DNA of 64,000 nucleotides from Accumulibacter appositus. Lineage in GTDB: Bacteria > Pseudomonadota > Gammaproteobacteria > Burkholderiales > Rhodocyclaceae. The position numbers were made by a program, and so were the translations under genes. The stretch lies in the NCBI RefSeq assembly GCF_035440685.1, contig NZ_DAORMW010000006.1, one strand, 5' to 3'. Positions 8,231 through 16,586 of this stretch are shown here, in pieces; within the stretch, counting starts at the first letter, position 1, and the number at the start of each line of letters is the position of its first letter. The notes under the pieces were generated by a model that ran no database searches, was not told the origin of the DNA, and worked only from the letters and a program-made list of their open reading frames with translations.

Positions 8231-8401
8231 CTACTTTTCGTTCGCTGCCCGCTCGATGAGGCTGCCGACGACGTCGGTGTCCGAGTGACGCTTTTCGACG
8301 AACAGTGACTTGACGCCGCGCCCCTTCATCAGGGCCTCGCGCACGGTGGCCAGCGGATTGATCGTGACGACGCTCTTTTTCGTGATTCCGGCAACCAGCA
8401 T
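8231..8401 (-). CDS. Small truncated CBS-domain protein, 56 aa
   Basis: The sequence MLVAGITKKSVVTINPLATV followed by REALMKGRGVKSLFVEK reads as the first half of a CBS domain, the adenosyl-ligand-binding module. The second half is replaced by a short helix (VVGSLIERAANEK) and a stop. A strong Shine-Dalgarno sequence, aaaggag, lies eight bases before the ATG, so it is probably translated. A normal CBS pair needs about 120 residues, so this is either a decayed gene or a minimal subunit. It is the first of two coupled minus-strand genes and lies about 1.1 kb from the plus-strand operon that encodes a complete two-CBS protein. Confidence 0.55.
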   Translation of the reverse strand: MLVAGITKKSVVTINPLATVREALMKGRGVKSLFVEKRHSDTDVVGSLIERAANEK

Positions 8402-8472
8402 TGCTAGCACTCCTTTACGCAGTGATCCTGCTCAGTAATCGAAGAGACACCCTGCCGGCGCCGCGCGGCCGT

Positions 8473-8667
8473 TCAGAGATCGTCCTCGACGCCACGGCGA
8501 AACGGTTTCATCTGCTCCAGCCCGACGGCGAGCGCCGCTACCGTACGCAGAGTCATCGCGCTCATGCTGCCACCGGAGACGGCCTCGACCTTGTCGGCAA
8601 CGCCATCAACCAGAGAAAGGAAGCGCGGCGGACGGCTCGACGGGTGGCGGTGGCGCGTCTTGGTCAT
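8473..8667 (-). CDS. Possible small hypothetical protein, 64 aa
   Basis: An open frame from ATG (MTKTRHRHPSS) has a balanced C-terminal half (VDGVADKVEAVSGGSMSAMT, ending PFRRGVEDDL) that looks more protein-like than surrounding frames. There is no clear Shine-Dalgarno sequence. It lies 71 bases upstream of the CBS fragment on the same strand and could be the first gene of that group, or chance. Confidence 0.25.
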   Translation of the reverse strand: MTKTRHRHPSSRPPRFLSLVDGVADKVEAVSGGSMSAMTLRTVAALAVGLEQMKPFRRGVEDDL

Positions 8668-9526
8668 CGGCTGACAAAAGGGACGAGGTGGCAGATCAGA
8701 CTTTATATGGGAGCAAATCATGCCGCAGATCGCCGGGCACGGCAAGCTGTCGGCATGAAACGAGAGGCAGCGGCAAGGCAAACCCCTGCGCCAGGAAAAA
8801 GCACGACCGCCGCCAAGATGGATGCTCGAGTCATGTCATGTCGGCCAGAAGGCAAGCGCGCGGCGACAGTCAGCCACTGCGCCGCAAGATGTCTCGCCGG
8901 CATCCCGCGACCGGCGATCAGGCGGGCAGACTCATGACTTCCGGAAATGCCGCTGCTGCTCGACGTACGGAGCGACCTGATGGCGGAGCTCGCAACCCGC
9001 GTGGTGGTAGCCCGCTGCCCAGTTGCGGCAAGGACGGGCAAACTTCTCAAGACGCCCTCTCCCGTCTTGGCAGTCGAGGAAAGCTCATGACCGAGTTGGA
9101 CCAAGTCAGCACCTCCCGAAGGGCGCTTGTTCTGCCATGGCGAATCCGGGTCGACGTGGCCGCAATTGGCGAAGCTCTGGTCCAGCTCGGGTCGGACCGC
9201 ACCCTGCGCGCCTGATCGCAACTCGTTCAGAAAAGTTGTCAGGCTGAGCCCGTGCTTGCGGGTCACGTAGCATGACATCAGGTCGGCACCTTGCAATGTA
9301 TCCTGGCAGGCGGACACCCGGCCAGGGCACGAGCACTACATAAGCATATACACAGCGCCGCGCATTTATGTTTGTCAATCAATTATTTACAGCTTTTTCA
9401 GGCAATCCAGCTGCGCGCCGTTCAGGCCACGAATTCGCCTATGCCGTTCTCCCGAGATCAGCAGATTGCCACGAGTTATACCTGATGAGCATTGAACTTT
9501 CCATTTTTTCGTGTAAGGTGCGCCTC
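8668..9526. other. Non-coding stretch upstream of the DUF1538 operon
   Basis: Open frames here are overlapping and arginine/serine-rich and resemble no family I know. From about 9320 the sequence becomes more AT-rich (gcgccgcgcatttatgtttg, then aattatttacagcttttt), which fits a promoter region for the operon that follows. No terminal repeats or transposase pieces were recognised. Confidence 0.45.
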
Positions 9527-10261
9527 GTGAAAAAACTTCTCGTCCTGATGGCCAAGTCGATGCTGGAAAGCGTCCGTGACCTGCTGCCCATCATCTTGGT
9601 GATCGCGTTTTTTCAGCTGCTGATCCTGCGTCAACCCATACCCGATTTGAGCGGGCTACTTTTTGGCACCGTTCTGGTCGTACTCGGCCTCACACTCTTC
9701 ATTCATGGACTCAAGATCGGCCTGTTTCCGATCGGCGAATCGATGGCGCACGATTTTTCCCGCAAGGGAAGTCTGTTCTGGCTGCTGGCCTTCGCCTTCG
9801 CACTGGGATTCGGTACCACGGTTGCCGAACCGGCATTGATTGCGGTAGCGGACGAGGCATCAAAGGTGGCAGCCACCGGCGGCATGATCACAGACACCAG
9901 CGAATCCAGGCGCAGCTATGCCTATGGCCTGCGCATGACCGTCGCCCTCTCGGTCGGGCTGGCCATCGTCATCGGCGTGCTGCGCATCATCAAGGGCTGG
10001 CCGATCCAGTACCTGATAATCGGTGGATACATCGGGGTAATCCTGATGACCTTTTTCGCGCCACCGGAAATCATCGGCATCGCCTACGACTCCGGCGGCG
10101 TCACTACCTCCACCATCACCGTACCGCTGGTGGCAGCGCTTGGGGTGGGACTGGCCAGCAGCATCAGGGGCCGCAACCCACTGACCGATGGTTTTGGTTT
10201 GATCGCCTTTGCATCGTTGACGCCGATGATCTTCGTCATGGGCTACGGAATGATTCTCTAA
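9527..10261 (+). CDS. DUF1538 membrane protein, first copy
   Basis: This 244-residue integral membrane protein has about six or seven hydrophobic helices. It carries the DUF1538 signatures FALGFGTTVAEPALIAVAD and AYDSGGVTTSTITVPLVAAL plus the closing DGFGLIAFASLTP. The GTG start follows aaggtg at good spacing; an in-frame ATG at 9485 without a ribosome site is the alternative. DUF1538 proteins are uncharacterised and presumed transporters, often double length; here the two repeats are separate genes overlapping by one base. The conserved glycine/acid-rich helices suggest an ion or small-solute pathway, which is inference. The PII-like and CBS genes downstream suggest nucleotide control. Confidence 0.8.
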   Translation: MKKLLVLMAKSMLESVRDLLPIILVIAFFQLLILRQPIPDLSGLLFGTVLVVLGLTLFIHGLKIGLFPIGESMAHDFSRKGSLFWLLAFAFALGFGTTVAEPALIAVADEASKVAATGGMITDTSESRRSYAYGLRMTVALSVGLAIVIGVLRIIKGWPIQYLIIGGYIGVILMTFFAPPEIIGIAYDSGGVTTSTITVPLVAALGVGLASSIRGRNPLTDGFGLIAFASLTPMIFVMGYGMIL

Positions 10262-11031
10262 TGTCTTTTCTTGGCGGTTTTCTCACTTCTCTGCTGAGCA
10301 CTCTGGGCGATGTGCTGCCGATCGCCATAATCATGTTCGGATTTCAGCTGGTCATTCTGAGAAAGCCGATCCGCAATCTACGGCAGATTCTTATCGGTTT
10401 TTCCTTCGTGCTGCTCGGTCTGACTTTCTTTCTTGAGGGCCTGGAGCAAGCGCTCTTCCCACTTGGCAAACTGATGGCCGAACAACTCACGAGCCCCGAT
10501 TTTCTCGGCATCATGGACGGCCACAGGGGCAACTGGGTAAGCTATTTGTGGGTCTATATCTTCGCCTTCGCGATCGGGTTTTCCACGACCATTGCGGAGC
10601 CCTCGCTAATCGCCGTTGCGATCAAGGCAAACCAGGTATCAGCTGGCGCCATAGGCACCTGGGGACTACGCATCGCGGTGGCAATCGGCGTTGCCGTAGG
10701 CATCAGCATGGGTGCTTATCGCATTGTTACCGGCAGCCCCCTCCATTACTTTATTATCACCGGCTACATACTGGTCGTCATCCAGACGGCGTTCTGCCCC
10801 AAGAGCATCATTGCCCTTGCCTATGACTCGGGCGGCGTGACCACTTCCACCGTGACCGTACCCCTAGTCGCTGCGCTGGGCCTCGGTCTCGCCAACAATA
10901 TACCCGGTCGAAATCCATTGCTTGACGGTTTTGGCCTGATCGCGTTTGCCAGCCTGTTCCCCATCATGAGTGTTATGGGTTATGCGCAGATCAGCGAATG
11001 GCGCGCGCAGCGGGACAAGCGATCCACTTAA
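10261..11031 (+). CDS. DUF1538 membrane protein, second copy
   Basis: This 256-residue paralogue of the preceding gene shares the same helix plan. It repeats the signatures FAIGFSTTIAEPSLIAVAIK and AYDSGGVTTSTVTVPLVAAL, followed by DGFGLIAFASLFP. Its ATG overlaps the previous stop (taatg), so translation is coupled and equal stoichiometry is likely. The two copies probably form an inverted-repeat heterodimer, equivalent to the fused two-repeat proteins known elsewhere; that is inference. It is followed after 20 bases by the PII-like gene. Confidence 0.82.
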   Translation: MSFLGGFLTSLLSTLGDVLPIAIIMFGFQLVILRKPIRNLRQILIGFSFVLLGLTFFLEGLEQALFPLGKLMAEQLTSPDFLGIMDGHRGNWVSYLWVYIFAFAIGFSTTIAEPSLIAVAIKANQVSAGAIGTWGLRIAVAIGVAVGISMGAYRIVTGSPLHYFIITGYILVVIQTAFCPKSIIALAYDSGGVTTSTVTVPLVAALGLGLANNIPGRNPLLDGFGLIAFASLFPIMSVMGYAQISEWRAQRDKRST

Positions 11032-11051
11032 GCTAGCGAAAGGAATTCGCC

Positions 11052-11402
11052 GTGCATTTCAAATTGATCATCGTGTTGATTGAAGACAGCAAGACAGAGC
11101 TCGTGCTGGATGCCACGCGCAAGGCAGGGGCCACCGGCTTTACCGTCGTCAATCAGGCCAGAGGTGAGGGGGTCGAAAAGAGCAAGACCTTCTTCGGCCT
11201 CAACCTCGAGACACAGAGGGATGTGATATTGCTGCTCGTAGAGGAGCATCTGAGCCGCAGCATCCTGGAGACAGTCAACAAAGTCGGAGAGTTTGACGAC
11301 ACGCCGGGTTCCGGCATTGCGTTTCAGATCGATGTCGAGGATGCCGTGGGTGTCTCCCACCAGATCAAGAAGTTGACCAGTGTAGTGGAGGAAGAATTGT
11401 GA
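11052..11402 (+). CDS. PII-like signalling protein of the DUF1538 operon
   Basis: The 116 residues fit the ferredoxin-like PII fold: strand 1 is FKLIIVLIEDSKTELVLDA, followed by a helix and GATGFTVVNQARGEG. The T-loop region is short (VEKSKTFFGLNLETQRD) and lacks the tyrosine uridylylated in GlnB/GlnK, so control by GlnD is unlikely. The second half (ILLLVEEHLSRSILETVNKV, then GSGIAFQIDVEDAVGV) matches the second beta-alpha-beta unit. PII-like proteins commonly bind adenine nucleotides and dock on a membrane transporter encoded beside them; here that would be the DUF1538 pair. It overlaps the CBS gene by four bases. Confidence 0.75.
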   Translation: MHFKLIIVLIEDSKTELVLDATRKAGATGFTVVNQARGEGVEKSKTFFGLNLETQRDVILLLVEEHLSRSILETVNKVGEFDDTPGSGIAFQIDVEDAVGVSHQIKKLTSVVEEEL

Positions 11403-11800
11403 GCGAGATCAAGACGATTCTGGTCCGAGACATCATGAAGACCAAATTCGATATGGTTGACGGCATATCCACCGTGGCAGACGCCATCAACCAAATGAGC
11501 CATGTGGAGACCAAGTGCCTGGTTGTAAGAAAGCGCAACGAGAACGATGAGTACGGGCTGGTCATGCTGTCCGACATCGCGCGCGAGGTTCTGGCCAAGG
11601 ACAAGTCTCCCAGCCGGACAAATATCTACGAAATCATGTCGAAGCCGGTAATCACCGTCGATCCCGACATGGACATTCGCTATTGTGCGCGCCTGTTTGC
11701 CCGCTTCCATCTTTCGCGAGCGCCGGTGGTCGACAACGGCAATATCGTCGGTATCGTAAGCTTTACCGATATGATACTAAAGGGCCTGCGACAGAAATGA
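11399..11800 (+). CDS. Two-CBS-domain regulatory protein
   Basis: The 133 residues contain a tandem CBS pair. The first is MKTKFDMVDGISTVADAINQ, ending EYGLVMLSDIAREVL. The second is MSKPVITVDPDMDIRYCARL, ending GNIVGIVSFTDMILKGL. Such pairs form a disc that binds AMP, ADP, ATP or S-adenosylmethionine and usually gate an enzyme or transporter. The GTG start overlaps the PII-like stop (gtga), which ties it to the operon. No catalytic domain is attached, so its target is most likely one of the DUF1538 proteins; that is inference from context. Confidence 0.8.
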   Translation: MSEIKTILVRDIMKTKFDMVDGISTVADAINQMSHVETKCLVVRKRNENDEYGLVMLSDIAREVLAKDKSPSRTNIYEIMSKPVITVDPDMDIRYCARLFARFHLSRAPVVDNGNIVGIVSFTDMILKGLRQK

Positions 11801-12238
11801 GTTCTGCAAGCAGCTGTGTTGCGCTGGCTGAAGCCAGCAACGCGGCTCGTCCAGTCAGGATTTCCGGCAGGCGGACTGTGTGCATTCCACCATGCGGGCT
11901 CGCAGGCGGGAAAGGCATGCGGTTTTCGCTGTCGCGGTGAAACGCCGGCAGGTCGCCTGCCACCTAATGCTCAATCGCCGCGAGGGGCATCCGGCGCTCG
12001 TCGGACACCCCTTCCCGCAGCGCAAGATGAAGGAACCACTCCATCCCCGGCAAGTCCGGGCTGAAGGCTGTGGCTACTGCCCACCGGGCACTACGCGCGG
12101 CTGGCCCATGCGGCAAGCGTTGCCAGGCGAGGGACTGATGATGTACCCGTCCGAATTCAGCCTGGCCCTGCTCCCCCAAGCTTGCCCAGGGAGAAAGCGA
12201 GCGACCGGACGCCAACCCGAGCCGTCAAACATCAAGGC
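11801..12238. other. Intergenic stretch between the DUF1538 operon and the CoA-transferase
   Basis: The two flanking genes converge here. I see no convincing gene or strong hairpin with a T-run. Several short GC palindromes are present but none is distinctive. Confidence 0.4.
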
Positions 12239-14242
12239 TTATGACGACCGGAAATGCCCCTTTGCCTCGGCTGCGCTGGCGAAGACATGCGCCGGCAGCT
12301 GCCGCTTTTCAAGCTCCTCGGCCAGCTTGATGCGCAGGAAGGTGTTCGAGGTGTAGCGCGTAACATCCTGATAATAAATGTCCATCAGGCCCTTGACCAT
12401 GTTGACGTAGTCATCGACCAGCTCCGGCATGATCGCGAAGCGGTCGTAGTTGACGATCGCATTGACCTTGTGGCCGAGAGGCGCCAAGCGCTTTTCGACC
12501 GCTTGCCGAATCTGCTCGACATCCTCCGCATTGCGCACGCTCAAACCGGCAAAGTCGATGAAGAAGATATTCTTCTCTTCATCATAGGAGAGACGTTCGC
12601 TCATCGGCATGGCGAGCAATTGCTGGCGCATCTTCATCGGGTCGTCGCTGAAGATGCGCGCGTCCATCAGCGCCGGCGCCCCGCGCATCAGCGGCGTAAA
12701 GTCCATCCGTTCGAGAATGTCCTTCTGGAGATCCACCCCTGGCGCGATCTCGATCAGTTCCAGCCCTTCGGCACACAGGCGGAAAACGCAGCGCTCGGTA
12801 ATGTAAAGCACTGTCTTGTCCCACTTGACCGCCTGCTCGCCGCTGAAGGTGCGGTGTTCGACGGCAGCGACGAATTTCTTCGCCTTGCCGTCTTCGACAA
12901 TGCGCAGCTTGCCGTCTTCGACCATCAGCTGCAGTTTGCCGGCCGTAAAGGTGCCGACGAACACCACTTTCTTGGCGTTCTGCGAAATGTCGATGAAACC
13001 GCCGGCACCGGCCAGGCGTGGACCGAATTTGGAGACATTCAGATTGCCTTCGCGGTCCGCCTGCGCCAGGCCCAGGAAGGCGATGTCGATGCCGCCACCA
13101 TCGTAGAAGTCGAACTGGCTGGGCTGATCGATAATCGCCTGGGCATTGGTTGCCGCACCGAAGCTGAGGCCACCGGCCGGGATGCCGCCGATCACGCCGG
13201 GCTCGGCGGTCAGCGTCAGCAGATCGATGATCTGCTCTTCGGCGGCAACATTGGCCACACCCTCCGGCATGCCGATGCCCAGGTTCACCACCGCGTTGGC
13301 ACGCAGTTCCAGCGCGGCCCGGCGGGCAATGATCTTGCGCTCGCTCATCGGCATGGTTTCGATCGCCGACATCGGCACCTTGATCTCGCCGGCGAAAGCC
13401 GGGCTGTATTGCTCGACGAAGGTCTGCATGTGGTATTCAGGCTTTTCGGCGACCACCACGCAGTCGACCAGGATGCCGGGAATCTTTACCTGACGCGGGT
13501 TCAGCGTGCCGCGCTCGGCAAGACGCTCGACCTGCACGATGACAATACCGCCCGAGTTCCGGGCGGCCATGGCAATGGCCTGCGCTTCCAGCGTCAGGGC
13601 CTCACGTTCCATGGTAACGTTGCCATCGGGGTCAGCCGTGGTGCCGCGAACGATACCGACGTGGATCGGAAAGCACTTGTAGAACAGGTATTCCTCGCCG
13701 TCGATCTCCATCAGGCGGACGATGTCCACGGTCGTCTTCTCGTTCAGCTTGCCGCCACCGAAACGTGGGTCGACAAAGGTGCCAAGCCCGACATGGGTGA
13801 TTGTTCCCGGCTTGCCTGCCGCAATGTCGCGAAACATGTGCGTGATCACACCCTGCGGCAGGTTGTAGGCCTCGATACCATTGGATACGGCAAGTTGCTG
13901 CATTTTGGGGACCAGCCCCCAGTGACCACCGACCACGCGCTTGAGTAAACCGGCATGGCCGAAGTGATTGAGACCCCGCTCCCTGCCGTCGCCCTGCCCG
14001 GCCGCATAGAAGAGCGTCAGATCGCGCGGACTGCCGAGGCCGGCAGCATCGCTTTCGGCCGCCTCCAGAAACCGCTGCTCGAGGGCCACGGCGATGTTCT
14101 CGGCAAAACCGATGCCGACGAAGCCGCCGGTGGCGACGGTATCACCGTCCTTGATCAGGCGCACCGCGGCGCGGGCCGAGACGACCTTGCCGGTATCAGA
14201 AGCCCGCAGCGAGGCGGCCATTGGGTGACGGTCAAGCGACAT
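12239..14242 (-). CDS. Family I acyl-CoA:carboxylate CoA-transferase with extra C-terminal domain
   Basis: This 667-residue fused alpha-beta CoA-transferase (propionate CoA-transferase / YdiF type) moves CoA between short-chain acids. The alpha-subunit signature DGDTVATGGFVGIGFAENI is at about 32-50. The beta half begins near 305, with the nucleophilic glutamate at about 347 in TAEPGVIGG, followed by GLSFGAATNAQAIIDQP. Typical homologues have about 520-540 residues. Here a tail of about 130 residues (SYDEEKNIFFIDFAGLSV, then HKVNAIVNYDRFAI) is added, with a strand-helix pattern reminiscent of SpoIIAA/STAS-like modules. A strong aaggag precedes the ATG. In a storage-polymer-forming host it could activate propionate or acetate, which is inference. 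Confidence 0.85.
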   Translation of the reverse strand: MSLDRHPMAASLRASDTGKVVSARAAVRLIKDGDTVATGGFVGIGFAENIAVALEQRFLEAAESDAAGLGSPRDLTLFYAAGQGDGRERGLNHFGHAGLLKRVVGGHWGLVPKMQQLAVSNGIEAYNLPQGVITHMFRDIAAGKPGTITHVGLGTFVDPRFGGGKLNEKTTVDIVRLMEIDGEEYLFYKCFPIHVGIVRGTTADPDGNVTMEREALTLEAQAIAMAARNSGGIVIVQVERLAERGTLNPRQVKIPGILVDCVVVAEKPEYHMQTFVEQYSPAFAGEIKVPMSAIETMPMSERKIIARRAALELRANAVVNLGIGMPEGVANVAAEEQIIDLLTLTAEPGVIGGIPAGGLSFGAATNAQAIIDQPSQFDFYDGGGIDIAFLGLAQADREGNLNVSKFGPRLAGAGGFIDISQNAKKVVFVGTFTAGKLQLMVEDGKLRIVEDGKAKKFVAAVEHRTFSGEQAVKWDKTVLYITERCVFRLCAEGLELIEIAPGVDLQKDILERMDFTPLMRGAPALMDARIFSDDPMKMRQQLLAMPMSERLSYDEEKNIFFIDFAGLSVRNAEDVEQIRQAVEKRLAPLGHKVNAIVNYDRFAIMPELVDDYVNMVKGLMDIYYQDVTRYTSNTFLRIKLAEELEKRQLPAHVFASAAEAKGHFRSS

Positions 14243-14406
14243 GCATTGTCTCCTTTACTGGATTGGGCCGGCCGGAGAGGGAATCAATGCCGGCGTGGCA
14301 GCTAGTGATCATAAGGCACGCTGTGGCAAGCGAAGCTCGCTGCCCCGCAATATCTCTGCGCTCCCTGGACCACAGTCGGTCACGGTGGCCAGAATCCCGC
14401 CGGTGC

Positions 14407-15441
14407 TTACATTTCCCCGCGGCGACGATGACTCCCGCTCAGACCCAGCAGGCCGATCGCGACCAGCGCCAGGGTCGCCGGCTCGGGGATGTTCAAGGCG
14501 ATCTGGAATATCCGCAAATCGCCATCGAAGGACATGTAGATCGAGCCATCCCGGTAGGCAAGACCATCCGGATCCGGCATGCTCCTGGGGCTCTCGGAAG
14601 GAATCACCTGCACCGAATAGACCTCATCGGTCAAGGCGAAGTAGTCGCTGGCGGTACCGAAGAAGAGATCCGCCAGGTCGATCGACTCGGTGACCAGCCC
14701 CAAGGCCAGATCGAAGACGTGCAGCTGGTGAGTGGCGTAGTCGCCGACCAGCAAACGATGCTCGTCAAGAGCCTCAAGCCCGAGAGCGAAGGCGCCGAGG
14801 GAGAACTGCCTGCCGATCGCGCCACTGAGCAGGTCAAATTCGACAATCCTGCCGCTGCCACCGCAGCTCACGTAGCCCCGTCCATTGACGGCAGCGGCCC
14901 CTTGTACGCCATCACAGATCGCGGTCGGCAGCACGATACTCCAGTCGGATGATTGCGGAGTGCTGACCCCTGGAGTAAAAGCCCAGACAATGTCGCCCAC
15001 GCTCAAACCCCGGTCGCGAAGGAAACGCAAGTTTTCGCCGATGATCAGTTGCGCTCCTTGGGCGCCCAGGCCGACTGGGTTTGTCAGCGGAAAACCCAAG
15101 AAAGTCGGGTGCGTGTCGGCAATGACCTCGGCCACCGTATTGCTGACCAAATCCAGCCGCCACAGCTCCCTGCGCGCCTCCACGGGATTGGCCGCGATCG
15201 ATGCCCAGAGGCTACCGTCACTGGTAAACGCCAAGCCTTCGAACTCATGGACCAGTGCCGGAAAATCGCGTTGCGGAGAAGGCAAGCCACTGACCAAATA
15301 ACGGTAATCATGGATCGCGGTCAGCACGGCAGACTGCGCGCCACTGGCGATCGTCAGCAGGCCGAGCGCGAGCAACAGCCGTCGACCGATCTGAAGTGTC
15401 CCCTCTCTTACAGCTACCGTCCCCTCACCGAATCGCCACAT
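14407..15441 (-). CDS. PEP-CTERM-anchored secreted protein, propeller-like
   Basis: The 344-residue exported protein has an N-terminal signal (RRLLLALGLLTIASGAQSA) and a C-terminal sorting signal. The sorting signal is the PEP motif at about 319-321 in NIPEPATLALVAIGLLGL, followed by a short helix and the basic end SHRRRGEM. This is the PEP-CTERM arrangement recognised by exosortase/EpsH systems linked to exopolysaccharide. The body has repeated short strands (FEGLAFTSDGSLWASIA, DGVQGAAAVNGRGYVSCGG, DGLAYRDGSIYMSFDG) suggesting a beta-propeller. The start MWRFGEGT is chosen for the gaggag before it. No exosortase gene lies in this window. Confidence 0.8.
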   Translation of the reverse strand: MWRFGEGTVAVREGTLQIGRRLLLALGLLTIASGAQSAVLTAIHDYRYLVSGLPSPQRDFPALVHEFEGLAFTSDGSLWASIAANPVEARRELWRLDLVSNTVAEVIADTHPTFLGFPLTNPVGLGAQGAQLIIGENLRFLRDRGLSVGDIVWAFTPGVSTPQSSDWSIVLPTAICDGVQGAAAVNGRGYVSCGGSGRIVEFDLLSGAIGRQFSLGAFALGLEALDEHRLLVGDYATHQLHVFDLALGLVTESIDLADLFFGTASDYFALTDEVYSVQVIPSESPRSMPDPDGLAYRDGSIYMSFDGDLRIFQIALNIPEPATLALVAIGLLGLSGSHRRRGEM

Positions 15442-15588
15442 CTCTGCTCTCCTCGTCGCCGACAACGTCAATTGGTGAGGCGCGTACGCGACCTTTCCAG
15501 GAATGACACTGGAACAGTATAGACCAGCGGACACGGCGGCCGGACCGGTCCGCAAACGCTCCAGCGCCGTTCGATGCCCACCGTTCGC

Positions 15589-16182
15589 TCAGAACGGCAT
15601 CTCAGGAATCAGCGCCCCCAAATCACCTTCCCGCCCGATGTCATGCACCAGCCTGGCGGCGAGCTTGGCGTCGAAGCTGACCAGACGTTCGACAACCTCT
15701 TCGACCTGCTGCGGACGGTCGGCGTAATGACAGGCCATTCCCCACAGGTAATAGCCCTCGCCATGCATCGGCTGCAGCTCGACCGAGCGCGCAAAGGCCT
15801 CGGCCGCGGCCGCGTGCTCACCGAGACGAGCGTGCGCGAGACCCGTTCCGTACCAGGCACGATCGAGCGCCGGCTTGCGGCGCAGCGCCTCGGCAAACGC
15901 CGCGATTGCCGCGCGCGGACTACCTGCCTGCTCGAGGACGAAGCCATGGTTGTAATGCAGGTCAGCATCGTCCGGTGTCAGGCGCAGACATTCGACGTAC
16001 CATTGCTCGGCCACCGCGAAGTGCCCCCTCTCGGCGGCGATGCACGCCAGATGTCGCGCTGACGGCAGGTCGTCGGGCCGCAACTGGTGGGCGACCAGAT
16101 ACTCGGCAAAGGCCTTTTCGTCGCGCCCGAAGAGGCGCCACAGCCAGGCCCGGGCATAATGTCGTCGATACTCGAAATTCAT
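15589..16182 (-). CDS. TPR-repeat protein
   Basis: This 197-residue protein is built of tetratricopeptide repeats: AERGHFAVAEQWYVECLRLT, then DADLHYNHGFVLEQAGSPRA, and ARLGEHAAAAEAFARSVELQ. It has no signal peptide, so it is probably a cytoplasmic protein-protein adaptor. The start MNFEYRRHYARAW was chosen over one seven codons upstream because the extra residues look like spacer. It is divergent from the small membrane protein gene 47 bases away. The partner is unknown. Confidence 0.7.
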   Translation of the reverse strand: MNFEYRRHYARAWLWRLFGRDEKAFAEYLVAHQLRPDDLPSARHLACIAAERGHFAVAEQWYVECLRLTPDDADLHYNHGFVLEQAGSPRAAIAAFAEALRRKPALDRAWYGTGLAHARLGEHAAAAEAFARSVELQPMHGEGYYLWGMACHYADRPQQVEEVVERLVSFDAKLAARLVHDIGREGDLGALIPEMPF

Positions 16183-16229
16183 CTGCACACGCCACCGCAG
16201 CAAGGCCGAGAAGATAGCGCGAAGATACC

Positions 16230-16535
16230 ATGAGCCACCCCGATCTGTTTTTTGTCTCCATCTTGCGTGCGCTGGTCGAAGTCGCCCTGCTCTCGCTGCT
16301 CGGACAGGCTGCGGTCGGCCTGCTCGCTGGCACCAGGCGCGCCAGCAATCCGGTATACCGCTTGTTCGAGGTGGTCACCCGGCCGGTCGTTCATCTGGTT
16401 CGCTGGCTGACGCCGAAAGTGGTTCTCGACCGGCACCTCCCCTTCGTCGCCTTTTTCCTGAGCTTCTGGCTGTGGATCGTGCTCGCTTACGTCAAGCGGC
16501 TACTCTGCGAACTGCACGGCCTGGCCGCTTGCTGA
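16230..16535 (+). CDS. Small two-helix membrane protein, YggT-like
   Basis: The 101 residues have an N-terminal hydrophobic helix (LVEVALLSLLGQAAVGLLAG) and a C-terminal one (LPFVAFFLSFWLWIVLAYVK). Between them is an amphipathic stretch, LFEVVTRPVVHLVRWLTPK. The arrangement 'helix, P-V-x-x-x-x-R-W-x-x-P, helix' recalls YggT/YlmG proteins, but the match is not strong enough to name it. It converges on the GntP/SBP operon. Confidence 0.6.
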   Translation: MSHPDLFFVSILRALVEVALLSLLGQAAVGLLAGTRRASNPVYRLFEVVTRPVVHLVRWLTPKVVLDRHLPFVAFFLSFWLWIVLAYVKRLLCELHGLAAC

Positions 16536-16586
16536 GACCAAGGGGCGGGGCCCCGCCAGCAGCGTCGGCGATCACTTGCTGGCGAG

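Noticed and set aside
8718..9317. Minus-strand open frame of 199 codons in the gap before the DUF1538 operon
   Set aside because: There is no Shine-Dalgarno sequence, the composition resembles random GC-rich translation, and no family match comes to mind.
12254..13948. Long plus-strand open frame (564 codons) opposite the CoA-transferase
   Set aside because: It is antisense to a firmly identified gene, is rich in His, Arg and Asp as expected of a GC-rich mirror frame, and has no ribosome site.
16544..16557. 14-base GC palindrome between two convergent genes as a terminator
   Set aside because: It is perfectly self-complementary, but has no loop and no T-run, so it is not a typical terminator.
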